A stretch of 64,000 nt of DNA from the NCBI RefSeq assembly GCF_022832375.1, contig NZ_JALHLG010000003.1, forward strand, positions 186,001-250,000, given 5' to 3'. Positions 46,430 to 56,085 of this stretch are shown here, in pieces. Below the pieces are notes generated by a model that saw only the letters and a program-made list of their open reading frames with translations, was not told where the DNA came from and made no database searches. A program made the position numbers and the translations under genes. The stretch is from Novosphingobium beihaiense. GTDB lineage: Bacteria > Pseudomonadota > Alphaproteobacteria > Sphingomonadales > Sphingomonadaceae. Position 1 is the stretch's first letter; each line of letters starts with the position of its first letter.

Positions 46430-47989
46430 TCAGCGAATGATGTCGTAGCTGTAGTCGGTCTTGGCGGGCACGTTGGTGGTCGCGTCCATGTGCTCGAAGA
46501 TCCGGTCGAGGATCGTCACGAGGACGTTGAGACCGCCCTGATAGCCCCACACCGGATAGCGGTGCTTGTGATGCCGGTCGAAGATCGGGAAACCGATCCG
46601 GATCAGCGGCACCCCGGTGTCACGCTCCAGATACTTGCCGTAAGTGTTGCCGATGATGAAGTCCGGCTTCTCCGTGAACAGCAGCGAGCGCATGTGCCAC
46701 AGATCCTTGCCCGGATAGGCCTTGCAGTTCGCACCGAACGGTGAGGACGCGAACAGTTCCTCCATCTTCGCCGCCCAGGCCTTGCCGCCGTTGGTCGAGA
46801 GGACCACCGTCGGCTCGCCGCCCAGTTCCATCACGAACTTGGCAAGACCATAGGCAAGATCCGGATCGCCGTAGATCGCGAACTTCTTGCCGTGGATATG
46901 GGCGTTGGAGTCCGCGATGGCATCGACCAGACGGCCGCGTTCCTTGGCCAGCTCCTCCGGAATTTCGACACCGGCAAGGCGGGCCGCTTCCATGATGAAG
47001 CTGTCAGTTGCCTCGACGCCAATCGGGTGGTTGAACGCCGCCGTTTCCTGGCCGTGGTTGGCGATGAAGGGCAGCGTCTTCTCGGTGCAGTATTCCTGCA
47101 TCGAGATGGTCGCCTTGGCGTGGATCGCATTGGCGGCGTCTTCGAGCGTAGTGCCGCCGTCGTACATGCGGAACTCGCCGTCGGTCGGGGTGTCCCAGAC
47201 GTCCGACTGATCGCCCAGGATCGTGTAGTCGATCTTCATCATGTCGAAGATGCGCTTCACTTCCCGCAGGTTGCCCACGGCATAGCCATCGAAGCCGTTG
47301 AGGAAGTTGATCTTCCCGTTGGGTTCGCGCACCAGCGGCTCGGCGGTCTTGGCCTTGCCGTCCCAGAAGTGCTCCAGAATGCCCTTCATGGCATTGTCGT
47401 AGCCGGTGATGTGGCTGCCGACGAAAGCCGGGGTATGGGCGAAGGGAACGTCGAATTCCTGCGGAACCGATTCCTTTTCCTTCGCCGTCTTGATGAAGGC
47501 GTTGAGGTCGTCACCGATGACTTCCGCCATGCAGGTGGTGGAGACCGCGATCATCTTGGGCTTGTACATGTTGTAGGCGTTGGCGAGGCCGTCGACCATG
47601 TTGTTCAGCCCGCCGAATACCGCCGCATCCTCGGTCATCGACGAGGAGACGCACGACGTCGGCTCCTTGAAGTGGCGCGAGAAGTGCGAGCGGTAATAGG
47701 CCACGCAACCCTGCGATCCGTGAACGAACGGCAGCGTGCTTTCGAAGCCCACCGCGGCGAAGACGGCGCCGAGCGGCTGGCATGCCTTGGCCGGGTTGAC
47801 GGTGAGCGCCTCGCGGCTGAAGTTGAGGTCTTTGTATTCCTCGGTCTTGGCCCATTCGCGAACCCGGGCCACCTCTTCGGCGGGATGCGGGTTCTCGAAT
47901 TCGGCCTTCTTGCGGGCGAGCATGTCGGTGTATTCCTCACCGCGGAACAGCTCGAAGTGGTCTTTAACCTTTTCTGCGTCCTGGGGCAT
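46430..47989 (-). CDS. nifK: Nitrogenase MoFe protein beta chain
   Basis: Beta subunit of dinitrogenase, sharing the P-cluster with NifD. 519 residues, with the family segments [40 protein letters not shown] and [20 protein letters not shown] (P-cluster Cys in each region). It lies 38 nt after nifD. Confidence 0.97.
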   Translation of the reverse strand: MPQDAEKVKDHFELFRGEEYTDMLARKKAEFENPHPAEEVARVREWAKTEEYKDLNFSREALTVNPAKACQPLGAVFAAVGFESTLPFVHGSQGCVAYYRSHFSRHFKEPTSCVSSSMTEDAAVFGGLNNMVDGLANAYNMYKPKMIAVSTTCMAEVIGDDLNAFIKTAKEKESVPQEFDVPFAHTPAFVGSHITGYDNAMKGILEHFWDGKAKTAEPLVREPNGKINFLNGFDGYAVGNLREVKRIFDMMKIDYTILGDQSDVWDTPTDGEFRMYDGGTTLEDAANAIHAKATISMQEYCTEKTLPFIANHGQETAAFNHPIGVEATDSFIMEAARLAGVEIPEELAKERGRLVDAIADSNAHIHGKKFAIYGDPDLAYGLAKFVMELGGEPTVVLSTNGGKAWAAKMEELFASSPFGANCKAYPGKDLWHMRSLLFTEKPDFIIGNTYGKYLERDTGVPLIRIGFPIFDRHHKHRYPVWGYQGGLNVLVTILDRIFEHMDATTNVPAKTDYSYDIIR

Positions 47990-48027
47990 CTGAGCCTCCT
48001 GTCAAAATGGTTGGTGAGAAAAGCCGG

Positions 48028-49530
48028 TTACTCGGCCGCGATCGCCATGTAGTCGCCGTCGTCCTTCTTCCAGGGCGTCGGGGCCATCTTCCAGACCGGC
48101 GAGTTGATCGCCATGTCCATGTCGCGGGCGAAGATCGCGAAACCGTCGTAGCCGTGGTAAGGGCCCGAGTAGTCCCAGGAGTGCATCTGGCGGAACGGCA
48201 CGCCCATCTTCTGGAAGACGTACTTTTCCTTGATGCCCGAACCGACGAGGTCCGGCTGGATCTTCTCGACGAACTTCTCGAACTCGTAGCCGGTCACGTC
48301 GTCATAGATCAGCGTGCCGTCCTTGACGTAGTGCTGGGCGGTGCGCTGATAGTCGTCGTTATGGCCGAATTCGTAGCCGGTGCCGACCACTTCCATGCCA
48401 AGGTCTTCGTAAGCGCCGATCACGTGGCGCGGACGCAGGCCGCCAACATAGAGCATGACCTTCTTGCCTTCGAGGCGCGGCTTGTACTTGGCGATGACCG
48501 CTTCGGTCAGGGCCTTGTACTTGGCGATCACGCGCTCGGCGCCTTCCTGAATGCTCTCATCGAAGTAGCTGGCGATCTTGCGCAGCGATTCCTCGATCTT
48601 GGTCGGGCCGAAGAAGTTGTATTCCACCCAGGGAACACCGTACTTTTCTTCCATGTGGCGCGAGATGTAGTTCATCGAGCGGTAGCAGTGCAGGACGTTG
48701 AGCTTCGCCTTGGGCGTCGCTTCCAGTTCGGCGATCGAACCGTCGCCAGACCACTGCGCAATCACGCGAAGGCCCATTTCCTCCAGCAGGATGCGGCTGG
48801 ACCAGGCATCGCCGCCGATGTTGTAGTCGCCGATGATGGCCACGTCATAAGGGCCGGGTTCGAACGCGGCGGGCTTGTCCTCGGTCTTGTCGAAGACCCA
48901 GTCACGCACGGCGTCGTTGGCGATGTGGTGCCCCAACGACTGCGAAACGCCGCGGAAGCCTTCGCAACGCACCGGAACGATGGTCTTGCCGTCGTATTCC
49001 TTGCTCTTCATCTTGGAAACGGCTTCGATGTCGTCACCGATGAGGCCGATCGGGCATTCGGACTGGACGGTGATGCCCTTGTTCAGCGGGAACAGCATCT
49101 CGATCTCGTCCATGATCTTGGCCAGCTTCTTGTCGCCGCCGAAGACGATGTCCTTTTCCTGGAAGTCGGAGGTGAACTGCATCGTCACGAAAGTGTCGAT
49201 GCCGGTCGTGCCGATGTAGTAGTTGCGGCGGGCGGCCCAGCTGTACTGGCCGCAGCCGACGGGGCCGTGGCTGATGTGGATCATGTCCTTGATCGGGCCC
49301 CAGACCACGCCCTTCGAGCCGGCATAGGCACAGCCGCGGATGGTCATCACGCCCGGGATGGACTTGATGTTGGACTTCACGCCGCAATCGCTCTTGCCGT
49401 CCTCGTGGACGTTGAGGTGCTTGGCGCGGCGCTTGGCGGCCTTGGCCGGATAGACTTCAAGGACTTCCTGGATCAACGCCCGGTTGCGTTCCTTGACTTC
49501 TGCGATGTCGGTTGGTGTCGAGACGCTCAT
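48028..49530 (-). CDS. nifD: Nitrogenase MoFe protein alpha chain
   Basis: Alpha subunit that holds FeMo-cofactor. 500 residues. P-cluster cysteines are in [10 protein letters not shown] (Cys 67) and [10 protein letters not shown] (Cys 93). The conserved cofactor-site stretch [20 protein letters not shown] and the His-containing [20 protein letters not shown] near the C-terminus are present. This is the molybdenum form; no vnf or anf genes are seen. Confidence 0.97.
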   Translation of the reverse strand: MSVSTPTDIAEVKERNRALIQEVLEVYPAKAAKRRAKHLNVHEDGKSDCGVKSNIKSIPGVMTIRGCAYAGSKGVVWGPIKDMIHISHGPVGCGQYSWAARRNYYIGTTGIDTFVTMQFTSDFQEKDIVFGGDKKLAKIMDEIEMLFPLNKGITVQSECPIGLIGDDIEAVSKMKSKEYDGKTIVPVRCEGFRGVSQSLGHHIANDAVRDWVFDKTEDKPAAFEPGPYDVAIIGDYNIGGDAWSSRILLEEMGLRVIAQWSGDGSIAELEATPKAKLNVLHCYRSMNYISRHMEEKYGVPWVEYNFFGPTKIEESLRKIASYFDESIQEGAERVIAKYKALTEAVIAKYKPRLEGKKVMLYVGGLRPRHVIGAYEDLGMEVVGTGYEFGHNDDYQRTAQHYVKDGTLIYDDVTGYEFEKFVEKIQPDLVGSGIKEKYVFQKMGVPFRQMHSWDYSGPYHGYDGFAIFARDMDMAINSPVWKMAPTPWKKDDGDYMAIAAE

Positions 49531-49573
49531 TTCGATACACTCCTGCTTTTATCGGGCCCGTTGGATCCGGGAA

Positions 49574-49608
49574 CCGTCCCCCGCCGGGTTGCGGGCAGCG
49601 GGGGACGG
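49574..49608 (-). other. Stem-loop in the nifH-nifD gap
   Basis: Perfect 11-bp stem (49574-49584 with 49598-49608) with a 13-nt loop, in the 97-nt gap after nifH. Such structures commonly protect the nifH message and give more NifH than NifDK. Confidence 0.7.
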
Positions 49609-49627
49609 GCCTTGCGGCTACCTGGGA

Positions 49628-50509
<882 letters not shown>

Positions 50510-50622
50510 CTAAGCTGTTCTTCGCGGTTCTCCGGAGTGGTTGCCCGTCTCCGGCTCTCCCCGTCGCCCATGTTCTCCTGCGGCGGGTCAGCGGGTCGAA
50601 ACGCCGCTGCACCGGCCTTTCT

Positions 50623-50637
50623 GCAATGGCCGTGCCA
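50623..50637 (-). promoter_or_regulatory. Sigma-54 promoter of nifHDK...
   Basis: On the minus strand TGGCAC-N5-TTGC (tggcacggccattgc), a perfect -24/-12 element. Confidence 0.93.
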
Positions 50638-50707
50638 AACGCTCGCAGACGCAACAAAGTGGCTATTTTCCGTGCATTTCACCGCTGTGTCGGACGATGT
50701 TGCGACA

Positions 50708-50723
50708 TGTGACAAAGCGGACA
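50708..50723. promoter_or_regulatory. NifA site 1, nifH region
   Basis: TGT-N10-ACA (tgtgacaaagcggaca), 71 bp from the nifH -24 element and 85 bp from the opposite promoter. Confidence 0.82.
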
Positions 50724-50736
50724 AACGGGCCGTGCT

Positions 50737-50752
50737 TGTCGCAAAAGGCACA
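50737..50752. promoter_or_regulatory. NifA site 2, nifH region
   Basis: TGT-N10-ACA (tgtcgcaaaaggcaca), between the two divergent promoters. Confidence 0.82.
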
Positions 50753-50807
50753 TGTGTCATGGCAGCCTGAGGGCATCTGCCTAGCGGTTTGTGCGGCGCA
50801 GCACGAT

Positions 50808-50822
50808 TGGCGCGCGACTTGC
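50808..50822 (+). promoter_or_regulatory. Sigma-54 promoter of the pseudo-receiver gene
   Basis: tggcgcgcgacttgc: TGGC-C with one mismatch in the -24 box, N5 and a perfect TTGC, 37 bp before the start codon. Confidence 0.82.
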
Positions 50823-50858
50823 TTGACCAAAAGAGCAAACAACTGATGGAGATGCCCC

Positions 50859-51290
50859 ATGCAGATCGGTGTCGAAACCTCCAAGGCCGTCGACCAGCGG
50901 CGGATATTCGTCGTCGATGAAGACGAGATCACCCGTGCCGCGCTCCAGTTCATGCTGCACGACGAAATCGAGACGCACGAACTGACCACGCTCGCCGAAG
51001 CTTTCGAGAAGGGACAGGACTGGCTCCAGCCCGACGTGTTCATTCTGGGCATGTCGGTCCTGAAAGCGCAGGGCATCGAAGCTCTGGCCGAAATCGCTCA
51101 GCGCTACCCCGCCGCACGTGTGCTGATCGTCGCCGGGCCGGAGGACGAGGAACTGGGGCTGGCCGCCTTGAAGGCCGGAGCCTCGGGAGCCTTGCTCAAG
51201 CCGCTGCGGATCGAGGCCGTGCGCCAGAAGGTGGACACCATCCTGGGCCGCGCAGGCGGCGCCGAATTGATACAGTTGGGCGGCCTCTAA
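50859..51290 (+). CDS. Pseudo-receiver (CheY-like) protein under NifA control
   Basis: A 143-residue stand-alone receiver domain. The acidic patch FVVDEDE (residues 18-23) and the Lys in LLKPLR (114) remain. The phospho-acceptor Asp is Gly 64 in VFILGMSVL, and the Thr/Ser switch position is Ala 92 (LIVAGPED). It therefore cannot be phosphorylated in the normal way and probably acts by binding a partner. It is divergent from nifH, with its own sigma-54 promoter, and is followed 66 nt later by mop. No output domain is present. Confidence 0.85.
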   Translation: MQIGVETSKAVDQRRIFVVDEDEITRAALQFMLHDEIETHELTTLAEAFEKGQDWLQPDVFILGMSVLKAQGIEALAEIAQRYPAARVLIVAGPEDEELGLAALKAGASGALLKPLRIEAVRQKVDTILGRAGGAELIQLGGL

Positions 51291-51356
51291 CAAGAGCGGC
51301 CTCTGCCGGGAACAGGATGTCTGCGAGGCACACCTTCAACCAGGGAGTGCCAGCAG

Positions 51357-51563
51357 ATGAAGATCAGTGCGCGAAATCAGATTTCCGGAACCGTTACCGC
51401 CATCACGCCCGGCGCCGTGAACGGCGCAATCAAGGTGGATATCGGCGGCGGGACCATCATCACCTCGAACATCACCGAAGAAGCCATTGCCGATCTGGGC
51501 CTGGCGGCGGGCGATGCCGTAACCGTGATCATCAAGGCAAGCGATGTCCTGATCGGAAAATGA
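51357..51563 (+). CDS. mop: Molbindin (Mop), molybdate-binding protein
   Basis: A 68-residue single Mop/TOBE domain (MKISARNQISGTVTAITPGA, VNGAIKVDIGGGTIITSNIT, VTVIIKASDVLIGK). Such proteins assemble as hexamers and store or buffer molybdate, apt beside a molybdenum nitrogenase. It is probably co-transcribed with the pseudo-receiver from the NifA-controlled promoter. Confidence 0.93.
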   Translation: MKISARNQISGTVTAITPGAVNGAIKVDIGGGTIITSNITEEAIADLGLAAGDAVTVIIKASDVLIGK

Positions 51564-51584
51564 CAGTGCCTTCCCGCCGGTAAA

Positions 51585-52073
51585 TCAGTATTCGGCGGCG
51601 AGAATGATGTGCGAGGCCTTGAAACAGGCCAGCGTCTGGGCGCCGGGGACCAGATTCAGTTCGCGGCGCGAATGGCTTGTCACGATCGCGGCCAGTTCCC
51701 GCCCGCCACCGATGTCCAGAACCACTTCGCTTTCGACGGGGCTGTCGGTCACTTCGACCACAGTCCCGCCGATCAGGTTGCGCGCCGAAAGCCGCAGATC
51801 CGGCGTATCGGCCAGCAAGGTGATGAAGCTGGCATTGATGAGCGCCACCGCACGGCCGCCGGGATGAAGATCGAGCGAGGCAACGCACGAATTCGTCACC
51901 AGCGCGTCAATCACGATGCAGTCGTTGACCAGCAGCCCCACTTCCGCGTTGACCGGCCCATGGACGATAGCCGTCACGATACCGTCGAGCATGTTGCGGG
52001 CACTGGTGCGCAGGCGCCGCTGGACCAGAGCGCCCGGCCGTGCGCCAAGGCGGGTGGCACTCGCCACGGTCAC
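51585..52073 (-). CDS. Di-Mop (tandem TOBE) molybdate-binding protein
   Basis: A 162-residue protein made of two Mop domains in tandem ([20 protein letters not shown] and [20 protein letters not shown]), with no helix-turn-helix, so not a full ModE. It is probably a molybdate reservoir or sensor. It starts with GTG overlapping the glutaredoxin stop and is the last gene of the nifB operon. Convergent with the single-domain mop. Confidence 0.88.
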   Translation of the reverse strand: MTVASATRLGARPGALVQRRLRTSARNMLDGIVTAIVHGPVNAEVGLLVNDCIVIDALVTNSCVASLDLHPGGRAVALINASFITLLADTPDLRLSARNLIGGTVVEVTDSPVESEVVLDIGGGRELAAIVTSHSRRELNLVPGAQTLACFKASHIILAAEY

Positions 52074-52384
52074 GCGCTCTCACCTGCGAACAGCGCCTGC
52101 AGTTCGCCGCTGGCGAACATGTCACGCACGATATCGCAGCCGCCCACGAATTCGCCGTTCACATAGACTTGCGGCAGAGTCGGCCAGTCGGAATATTCCT
52201 TGACGCCTTCGCGCAGGAACGGATCGTCCAGCACGTTAATGCCCACATAGGGCCTGCCGATCGCGTCCAGCACTTTCACCACGCCTGCGGAAAAACCGCA
52301 TTGGGGAGCGTCGGGATCGCCTTTCATGAAAACGACGATTTCGTTTTCGCTGACAAGCGCCTTGATACGGTCTGACGTGGCCAT
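52070..52384 (-). CDS. CGFS monothiol glutaredoxin (copy 2)
   Basis: A 104-residue Grx4-type protein with the cluster-binding CGFS motif ([20 protein letters not shown]), plus [20 protein letters not shown]. Such proteins carry [2Fe-2S] clusters as homodimers or with BolA. It is a diverged duplicate of the gene at 52743-53060, with the ferredoxin gene between them. Confidence 0.92.
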   Translation of the reverse strand: MATSDRIKALVSENEIVVFMKGDPDAPQCGFSAGVVKVLDAIGRPYVGINVLDDPFLREGVKEYSDWPTLPQVYVNGEFVGGCDIVRDMFASGELQALFAGESA

Positions 52385-52398
52385 GGAAAATACTCCCG

Positions 52399-52746
52399 CT
52401 AGCGTGAAAGGACGACGACCAGATCTTGGGCCAATTGATCCTTGCGCACGTGGCTTTCAAAGATCCTGTCGATATCGTCTTCGTTCTGCGGCCTGTACCA
52501 GACCCCTTCCGGATAGATGACCATCAGCGGACCGGCGGAGCAGAAACCCATACAGCCCGCGATCGTAAAACCGACTTCGGCGGAAAGGCCGCTTTCCTCG
52601 ATCTTCTTGCCCATCCGTTCCCAGAGCGGCTGCGCGCTGTTGCTCCCGCAGCTTCCGCGCGGGTGCATCGGCGGGCGCTGCGTCGCGCAGGCGAAAATGT
52701 GGCGTTTGAAAAGCTGCGGCAGTTCCTCGGGAAGCTTCATGCTCAT
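52399..52746 (-). CDS. Thioredoxin-like [2Fe-2S] ferredoxin
   Basis: A 115-residue protein with Cys 20, 33, 65 and 69 ([23 protein letters not shown]), the C-x12-C ... C-x3-C arrangement of thioredoxin-fold [2Fe-2S] ferredoxins known from nif clusters. The ending after [20 protein letters not shown] is family-typical. Possibly a redox partner or, like the Shethna protein, a protector of nitrogenase. Starts in 4-nt overlap with the upstream glutaredoxin. Confidence 0.9.
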   Translation of the reverse strand: MSMKLPEELPQLFKRHIFACATQRPPMHPRGSCGSNSAQPLWERMGKKIEESGLSAEVGFTIAGCMGFCSAGPLMVIYPEGVWYRPQNEDDIDRIFESHVRKDQLAQDLVVVLSR

Positions 52747-53060
52747 GCCGCTCCCTGCGGGGTGACGAGGGCCTGCAGCTCGCCGCTTTCGTACATCTCG
52801 CGCACGATATCGCTGCCGCCCACGAACTCGCCCTTGATGTAGAGCTGCGGAATCGTCGGCCAGTCCGAATATTCCTTGATCCCCTCACGGATGAAGGGAT
52901 CTTCCAGCACATTGACGCTGGCGTAGGGCTTGCCCAGCGTTTCCAGCACTTTCACGACGGCCGCCGAAAAGCCGCACTGCGGCGCCTGCGGCACGCCCTT
53001 CATGAACAGGACAATGTCATTTTCGGTAACTAGCTTCGTGATCCGGTCGCTGGTGCTCAT
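52743..53060 (-). CDS. CGFS monothiol glutaredoxin (copy 1)
   Basis: A 105-residue Grx4-type [2Fe-2S] carrier ([40 protein letters not shown]). It follows a bolA gene by 30 nt; BolA-Grx4 heterodimers pass clusters to targets. Similar to copy 2 over its whole length, so a tandem duplication with a ferredoxin gene in between. Confidence 0.93.
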   Translation of the reverse strand: MSTSDRITKLVTENDIVLFMKGVPQAPQCGFSAAVVKVLETLGKPYASVNVLEDPFIREGIKEYSDWPTIPQLYIKGEFVGGSDIVREMYESGELQALVTPQGAA

Positions 53061-53090
53061 GATCGCGTTTCCCCTGTTTGGGCGGTAAGG

Positions 53091-53327
53091 TCAGGCATCG
53101 GGCGTGAAGGTCTGAAGGGCGAGCGCGTGCAGCTCGCCCCCCATGTCGGTACCGATGGCCGCGTAGACCATCTTGTGCTGCTGCACGCGGCTCTTGCCGG
53201 CGAAGGCGGCAGACGTCACGCGTGCCGCCCAGTGATCGCCGTCACCGGCCATGTCGACCATCAGCACTTTGGCATCGGGAAAGGCCTCGGTGATGCGGCT
53301 TTCGATTTCGGCTGCGTCCATCGGCAT
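53091..53327 (-). CDS. BolA-family protein
   Basis: A 78-residue BolA-like protein (IESRITEAFPDAKVLMVDMA, RVQQHKMVYAAIGTDMGGEL), with the His that co-ligates a [2Fe-2S] cluster with CGFS glutaredoxin. Located directly before a glutaredoxin gene in the nifB operon, so likely a partner in cluster transfer. Confidence 0.92.
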   Translation of the reverse strand: MPMDAAEIESRITEAFPDAKVLMVDMAGDGDHWAARVTSAAFAGKSRVQQHKMVYAAIGTDMGGELHALALQTFTPDA

Positions 53328-53358
53328 GGCACGGCTCTCCTGTTGCGAAAGGCGGATC

Positions 53359-53640
53359 TCAGACGAATGAAAGGACTTCGACAGTCACGTCCTCGGTACC
53401 CAGCACCGTCGCCATGCAGGCGTAACGCGACTTCGAACTGGCTCCGACGATCATGTCGAGCTTGCCGTTCTCGTCCGGCGAAATCTTGGACAGACCCTTG
53501 CGGCCTTCCAGCACGAACAGATGGCAGGCATCGCTGCACTGGTGATCGGCCGGTTCGCCGCCGCCGATCAGTGAAAGCAGCGAGGCACCTTCCGGTGCAT
53601 CAACGGTCTTGCCTGCCGGCATGATGGTAAGCGTAGTCAT
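53359..53640 (-). CDS. Plant/adrenodoxin-like ferredoxin with only three Cys
   Basis: A 93-residue beta-grasp ferredoxin-like protein (TIMPAGKTVDAPEGASLLSL at the N-terminus; SKSRYACMATVLGTEDVTVE at the C-terminus). Only Cys 35, 39 and 75 are present, in QCSDACHLFV and RYACM, instead of the usual C-x5-C-x2-C ... C. A fourth ligand may be a His (33 or 40), or the protein may no longer hold a normal cluster. The ATG at 53640 is used. Between degT and bolA in the nifB operon. Confidence 0.8.
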   Translation of the reverse strand: MTTLTIMPAGKTVDAPEGASLLSLIGGGEPADHQCSDACHLFVLEGRKGLSKISPDENGKLDMIVGASSKSRYACMATVLGTEDVTVEVLSFV

Positions 53641-53660
53641 TTCAAGTCTTACTCCGGGTG

Positions 53661-54839
53661 TTAATAAATCGCAGCGCCCGCGCCCGAATTGATCGAGGCG
53701 TCCTTCATGCGTGCAACCATGAAAGAGACCTGCTCGGGCGTGAGGTGGGCATGAAACGGCAAGGCGACGGCCCGGTCCGCAACCTTCTCGGTCACGAACA
53801 GGTCGCCCTTCTTCCACCCCAGTTCGCGATAGACGCGCTGCAGATGGAGCGGGCTGGAATAGGCATGGGCATCGATCGCCTCGGTGCGCATGTCCTCCAG
53901 AATCGCATCGCGCGAGGACTTGCTGAACCGGGTGCCGAGATGGACGACGTAGAGGAACCAGTGGACCTCCTCCACTTCCGGCGCAATGTAAGGCGGCTTG
54001 ATCCCTTCGAAGCTCTGCATGAAGCCATCGTACATGGCCTGCACCCCGCGCCGCCGCTCCAGCAGCACGTCGAGCCGGGAAAGCTGGGAGAAAGCGAGCG
54101 CGGCGGTCATTTCGCCCATGCCCGCACCGAAAGGCGCATCGACACCGGCGGAAACCGAAGTCCGGTCCGCCAGCGAGCGGGACCGCAACCGGCGCATCGT
54201 CATCGCGAGCGTGGTATCGTCCGTCACGATCATGCCGCCCTCGCCGCAGCAGATCACCCCGGGCTGCGCGAAGTCGAACACCGCCACATCGCCGAAGCTG
54301 CCGACAATGCCCGCCTTGTGGCGCGAGCCGATCGCCTCGCTGGAGTCCTCTATCAGGAATAGGCCATGGGCATCGGCGAGTTCGCGAAAGACAGGCCAGT
54401 CCGCAGGGTGCCCTGCGGTATTGCCAGCAACGATCGCACGAGTCTTGCCGGTGATCTTGTCCGCTGCCTTCTCCGCGGAGAGGCAGCCCGACCAGTAATC
54501 GATGTCCGCAAAGACCGGCACCGCCCCGCTGCGCAGCACGGCATGGCCCAGTTCGCGAAAGCTGTGGGCGGACAGGATCACTTCGTCACCGGGGCCGATG
54601 CCCTTGGCGGTGAGCGCGATCAGCAGCCCGATTCCGGCGCCCGACACCGCAATCCCCTTGGCCCGTCCGCAATGGGCGGCAAAGGCACGTTCGAGCTTTT
54701 CGGCCACCGGGCCATCGCCCAGCCGGTCGCCGCACAGGACGGCATTGATCGCTTCCAGATCCTCCTGCGTCAGATCGGGATCGCAGAGCGGGATCTGCAG
54801 CGGCTCGCCCGTGGCGATCGAGACGACTTCGCCGCTCAT
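53661..54839 (-). CDS. DegT/DnrJ/EryC1/StrS-like protein lacking the PLP lysine
   Basis: A 392-residue fold-type I aminotransferase homologue. Family landmarks are clear: GKTRAIVAGNTAGHPADWPV, FLIEDSSEAIGSRHKAGIVG (PLP-N1 Asp kept at 165) and GDVAVFDF ... GEGGMIVTDD. The internal-aldimine Lys, normally in F-x-F-x3-K before the GEGG loop, is replaced: the segment reads FDFAQPGVICCGEGG with Gly 194 at that place and two Cys following. It should not work as a normal transaminase; a binding, dehydratase-like or Cys-based role is open. Embedded in the nifB operon with 4-nt overlaps. Confidence 0.85.
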   Translation of the reverse strand: MSGEVVSIATGEPLQIPLCDPDLTQEDLEAINAVLCGDRLGDGPVAEKLERAFAAHCGRAKGIAVSGAGIGLLIALTAKGIGPGDEVILSAHSFRELGHAVLRSGAVPVFADIDYWSGCLSAEKAADKITGKTRAIVAGNTAGHPADWPVFRELADAHGLFLIEDSSEAIGSRHKAGIVGSFGDVAVFDFAQPGVICCGEGGMIVTDDTTLAMTMRRLRSRSLADRTSVSAGVDAPFGAGMGEMTAALAFSQLSRLDVLLERRRGVQAMYDGFMQSFEGIKPPYIAPEVEEVHWFLYVVHLGTRFSKSSRDAILEDMRTEAIDAHAYSSPLHLQRVYRELGWKKGDLFVTEKVADRAVALPFHAHLTPEQVSFMVARMKDASINSGAGAAIY

Positions 54840-55111
54840 GCCGCCACCTTCGCCGCGAGCAGGAGGCCTGTGGCTTCGGCCGGATCATCCGTCACCCGGA
54901 TGCAGTGGTTGGACGTGTCGAGCAAATGAATGTCGCAGGCCCTGACGGCCCGGAATGGGTCTTCCAGCACATCGGCGGCATCGCACTGGCGCAAGCCAAA
55001 GCCGGGCAAGAGGCGTTGCAGCGCGTAGGCCACGCTACCGGCATCCGCCTCATCCCCTATCGCCGCGACCAGCGCATCGATCCGGGCGATTGCTTCGGTT
55101 TCAAGCGCCAT
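54836..55111 (-). CDS. Unrecognised small nif-operon protein
   Basis: A 91-residue soluble protein (ARIDALVAAIGDEADAGSVA; LRQCDAADVLEDPFRAVRAC; HLLDTSNHCIRVTDDPAEAT). Three Cys are present but not in a known cluster motif. It overlaps degT by 4 nt, so the two are probably translated together and may act together. No family assigned. Confidence 0.75.
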   Translation of the reverse strand: MALETEAIARIDALVAAIGDEADAGSVAYALQRLLPGFGLRQCDAADVLEDPFRAVRACDIHLLDTSNHCIRVTDDPAEATGLLLAAKVAA

Positions 55112-55126
55112 CCCTTCAACCCTCCT

Positions 55127-55495
55127 TCACTGCCAGAACTGCCGCGCCGGATCGGCATTGAGGCGCATCAGCAGTTCGCCCAGCCGGGCGAAGCGGCCAT
55201 CCTCGATCCAGCACTGCGCCGCGTGATCGCGGCGCGAAAGCGACCATTCGCGCAGCCCGTCGTCCCAGGTGAGCAGCGCCACGTCGATTTCCCCGCCTTC
55301 GGGATCGACATTGCGCGAGCAGCAGGGGCTGCGCACCAGATAGCCATCGGCCACGGACAGCACCGTTGGCGTGACGTATTTGTACCGTTCGCGCTGTTCG
55401 AGCGAACGCGTCACGCGCATCAGGTCGATCTCGTTCGGCTGGCGGGCCATGACCGGTTCGGCGGTGCGTTTGCGCAGGGCAGAAGCGATGGACAT
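55127..55495 (-). CDS. Small nif-operon protein with CCSRN motif
   Basis: A 122-residue protein. The central segment YLVRSPCCSRNVDPEGGEID and the end WIEDGRFARLGELLMRLNAD look strongly conserved, and the N-terminus (NEIDLMRVTRSLEQRERYKY) is basic and helical. The adjacent Cys pair could bind metal. I recall this type from nif neighbourhoods but cannot name a function. Operon position: between nifZ-like and the unrecognised small gene. Confidence 0.75.
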   Translation of the reverse strand: MSIASALRKRTAEPVMARQPNEIDLMRVTRSLEQRERYKYVTPTVLSVADGYLVRSPCCSRNVDPEGGEIDVALLTWDDGLREWSLSRRDHAAQCWIEDGRFARLGELLMRLNADPARQFWQ

Positions 55496-55507
55496 CCCCT
55501 TCCTCCC

Positions 55508-55762
55508 TCAGGGCCGGACCAGTTCTTCTTCAAGGCAGCCGACGACCACCGGGCCGTTCGACTCCGTGAGGAATTCCACCAGATAGACAGGGGTATTGCT
55601 GTCGGAATGGTGCCCGACATTGACGATTTCCCCGGGCGTGCCCGTGGCCGCCAGCACCGCTTCTTCCGCAACGCCGGGATAGGTGCCGTCGTTCACCAGA
55701 TCGACAGCGGCAATTACCCGCTCGCCCCATTGATAGACCGGCTCGCGCAGATCGAACATCAT
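55508..55762 (-). CDS. NifZ-domain protein (second copy)
   Basis: An 84-residue NifZ-fold protein with the family text VIAAVDLVNDGTYPGVAEEA, GTPGEIVNVGHHSDSNTPVY and VVGCLEEELV. It is shorter and more diverged than the NifZ encoded immediately upstream, from which it starts in 4-nt overlap. Probably a duplicated chaperone-like factor for P-cluster maturation. Confidence 0.87.
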   Translation of the reverse strand: MMFDLREPVYQWGERVIAAVDLVNDGTYPGVAEEAVLAATGTPGEIVNVGHHSDSNTPVYLVEFLTESNGPVVVGCLEEELVRP

Positions 55763-56085
55763 AGTCCCCTCCCCGCCGGAAGCGCGCAGGGCAGTTCGTC
55801 TTCCTCCTCGCCATCCCAGATCGGCAACAGTTCGCGGCGCTTCATGCCCACGCGGTTGCCACTCTCGGTGAATTCGACACCGTAAATATAGAATTGCTGG
55901 AGGAACGTGCCGATCGAAACGACAACACCTTGCTCGCCTTTCTTGACCAGCAGTTCGCCGATTTCCTTGCCGGCATACGTGCCGTCGTTGCGCACCATGC
56001 GCTTGGCCTTCACCTTTTCGCCATAGCGGAAGGCGGGCGGGCGGTTGAGTTCGACCACCTCGCTGTCGCGGACGATGTTACTCAT
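55759..56085 (-). CDS. nifZ: NifZ, P-cluster maturation protein
   Basis: A 108-residue protein with the NifZ signature FRYGEKVKAKRMVRNDGTYA, then GVVVSIGTFLQQFYIYGVEF and VGMKRRELL. NifZ helps form the second P-cluster of NifDK. The ATG at 56085 is used, overlapping the TPR gene by 8 nt. Confidence 0.93.
   Translation of the reverse strand: MSNIVRDSEVVELNRPPAFRYGEKVKAKRMVRNDGTYAGKEIGELLVKKGEQGVVVSIGTFLQQFYIYGVEFTESGNRVGMKRRELLPIWDGEEEDELPCALPAGRGL

Noticed and set aside
51585..52073. Di-Mop protein as a ModE repressor
   Set aside because: It has the two molybdate-binding domains but no helix-turn-helix domain.
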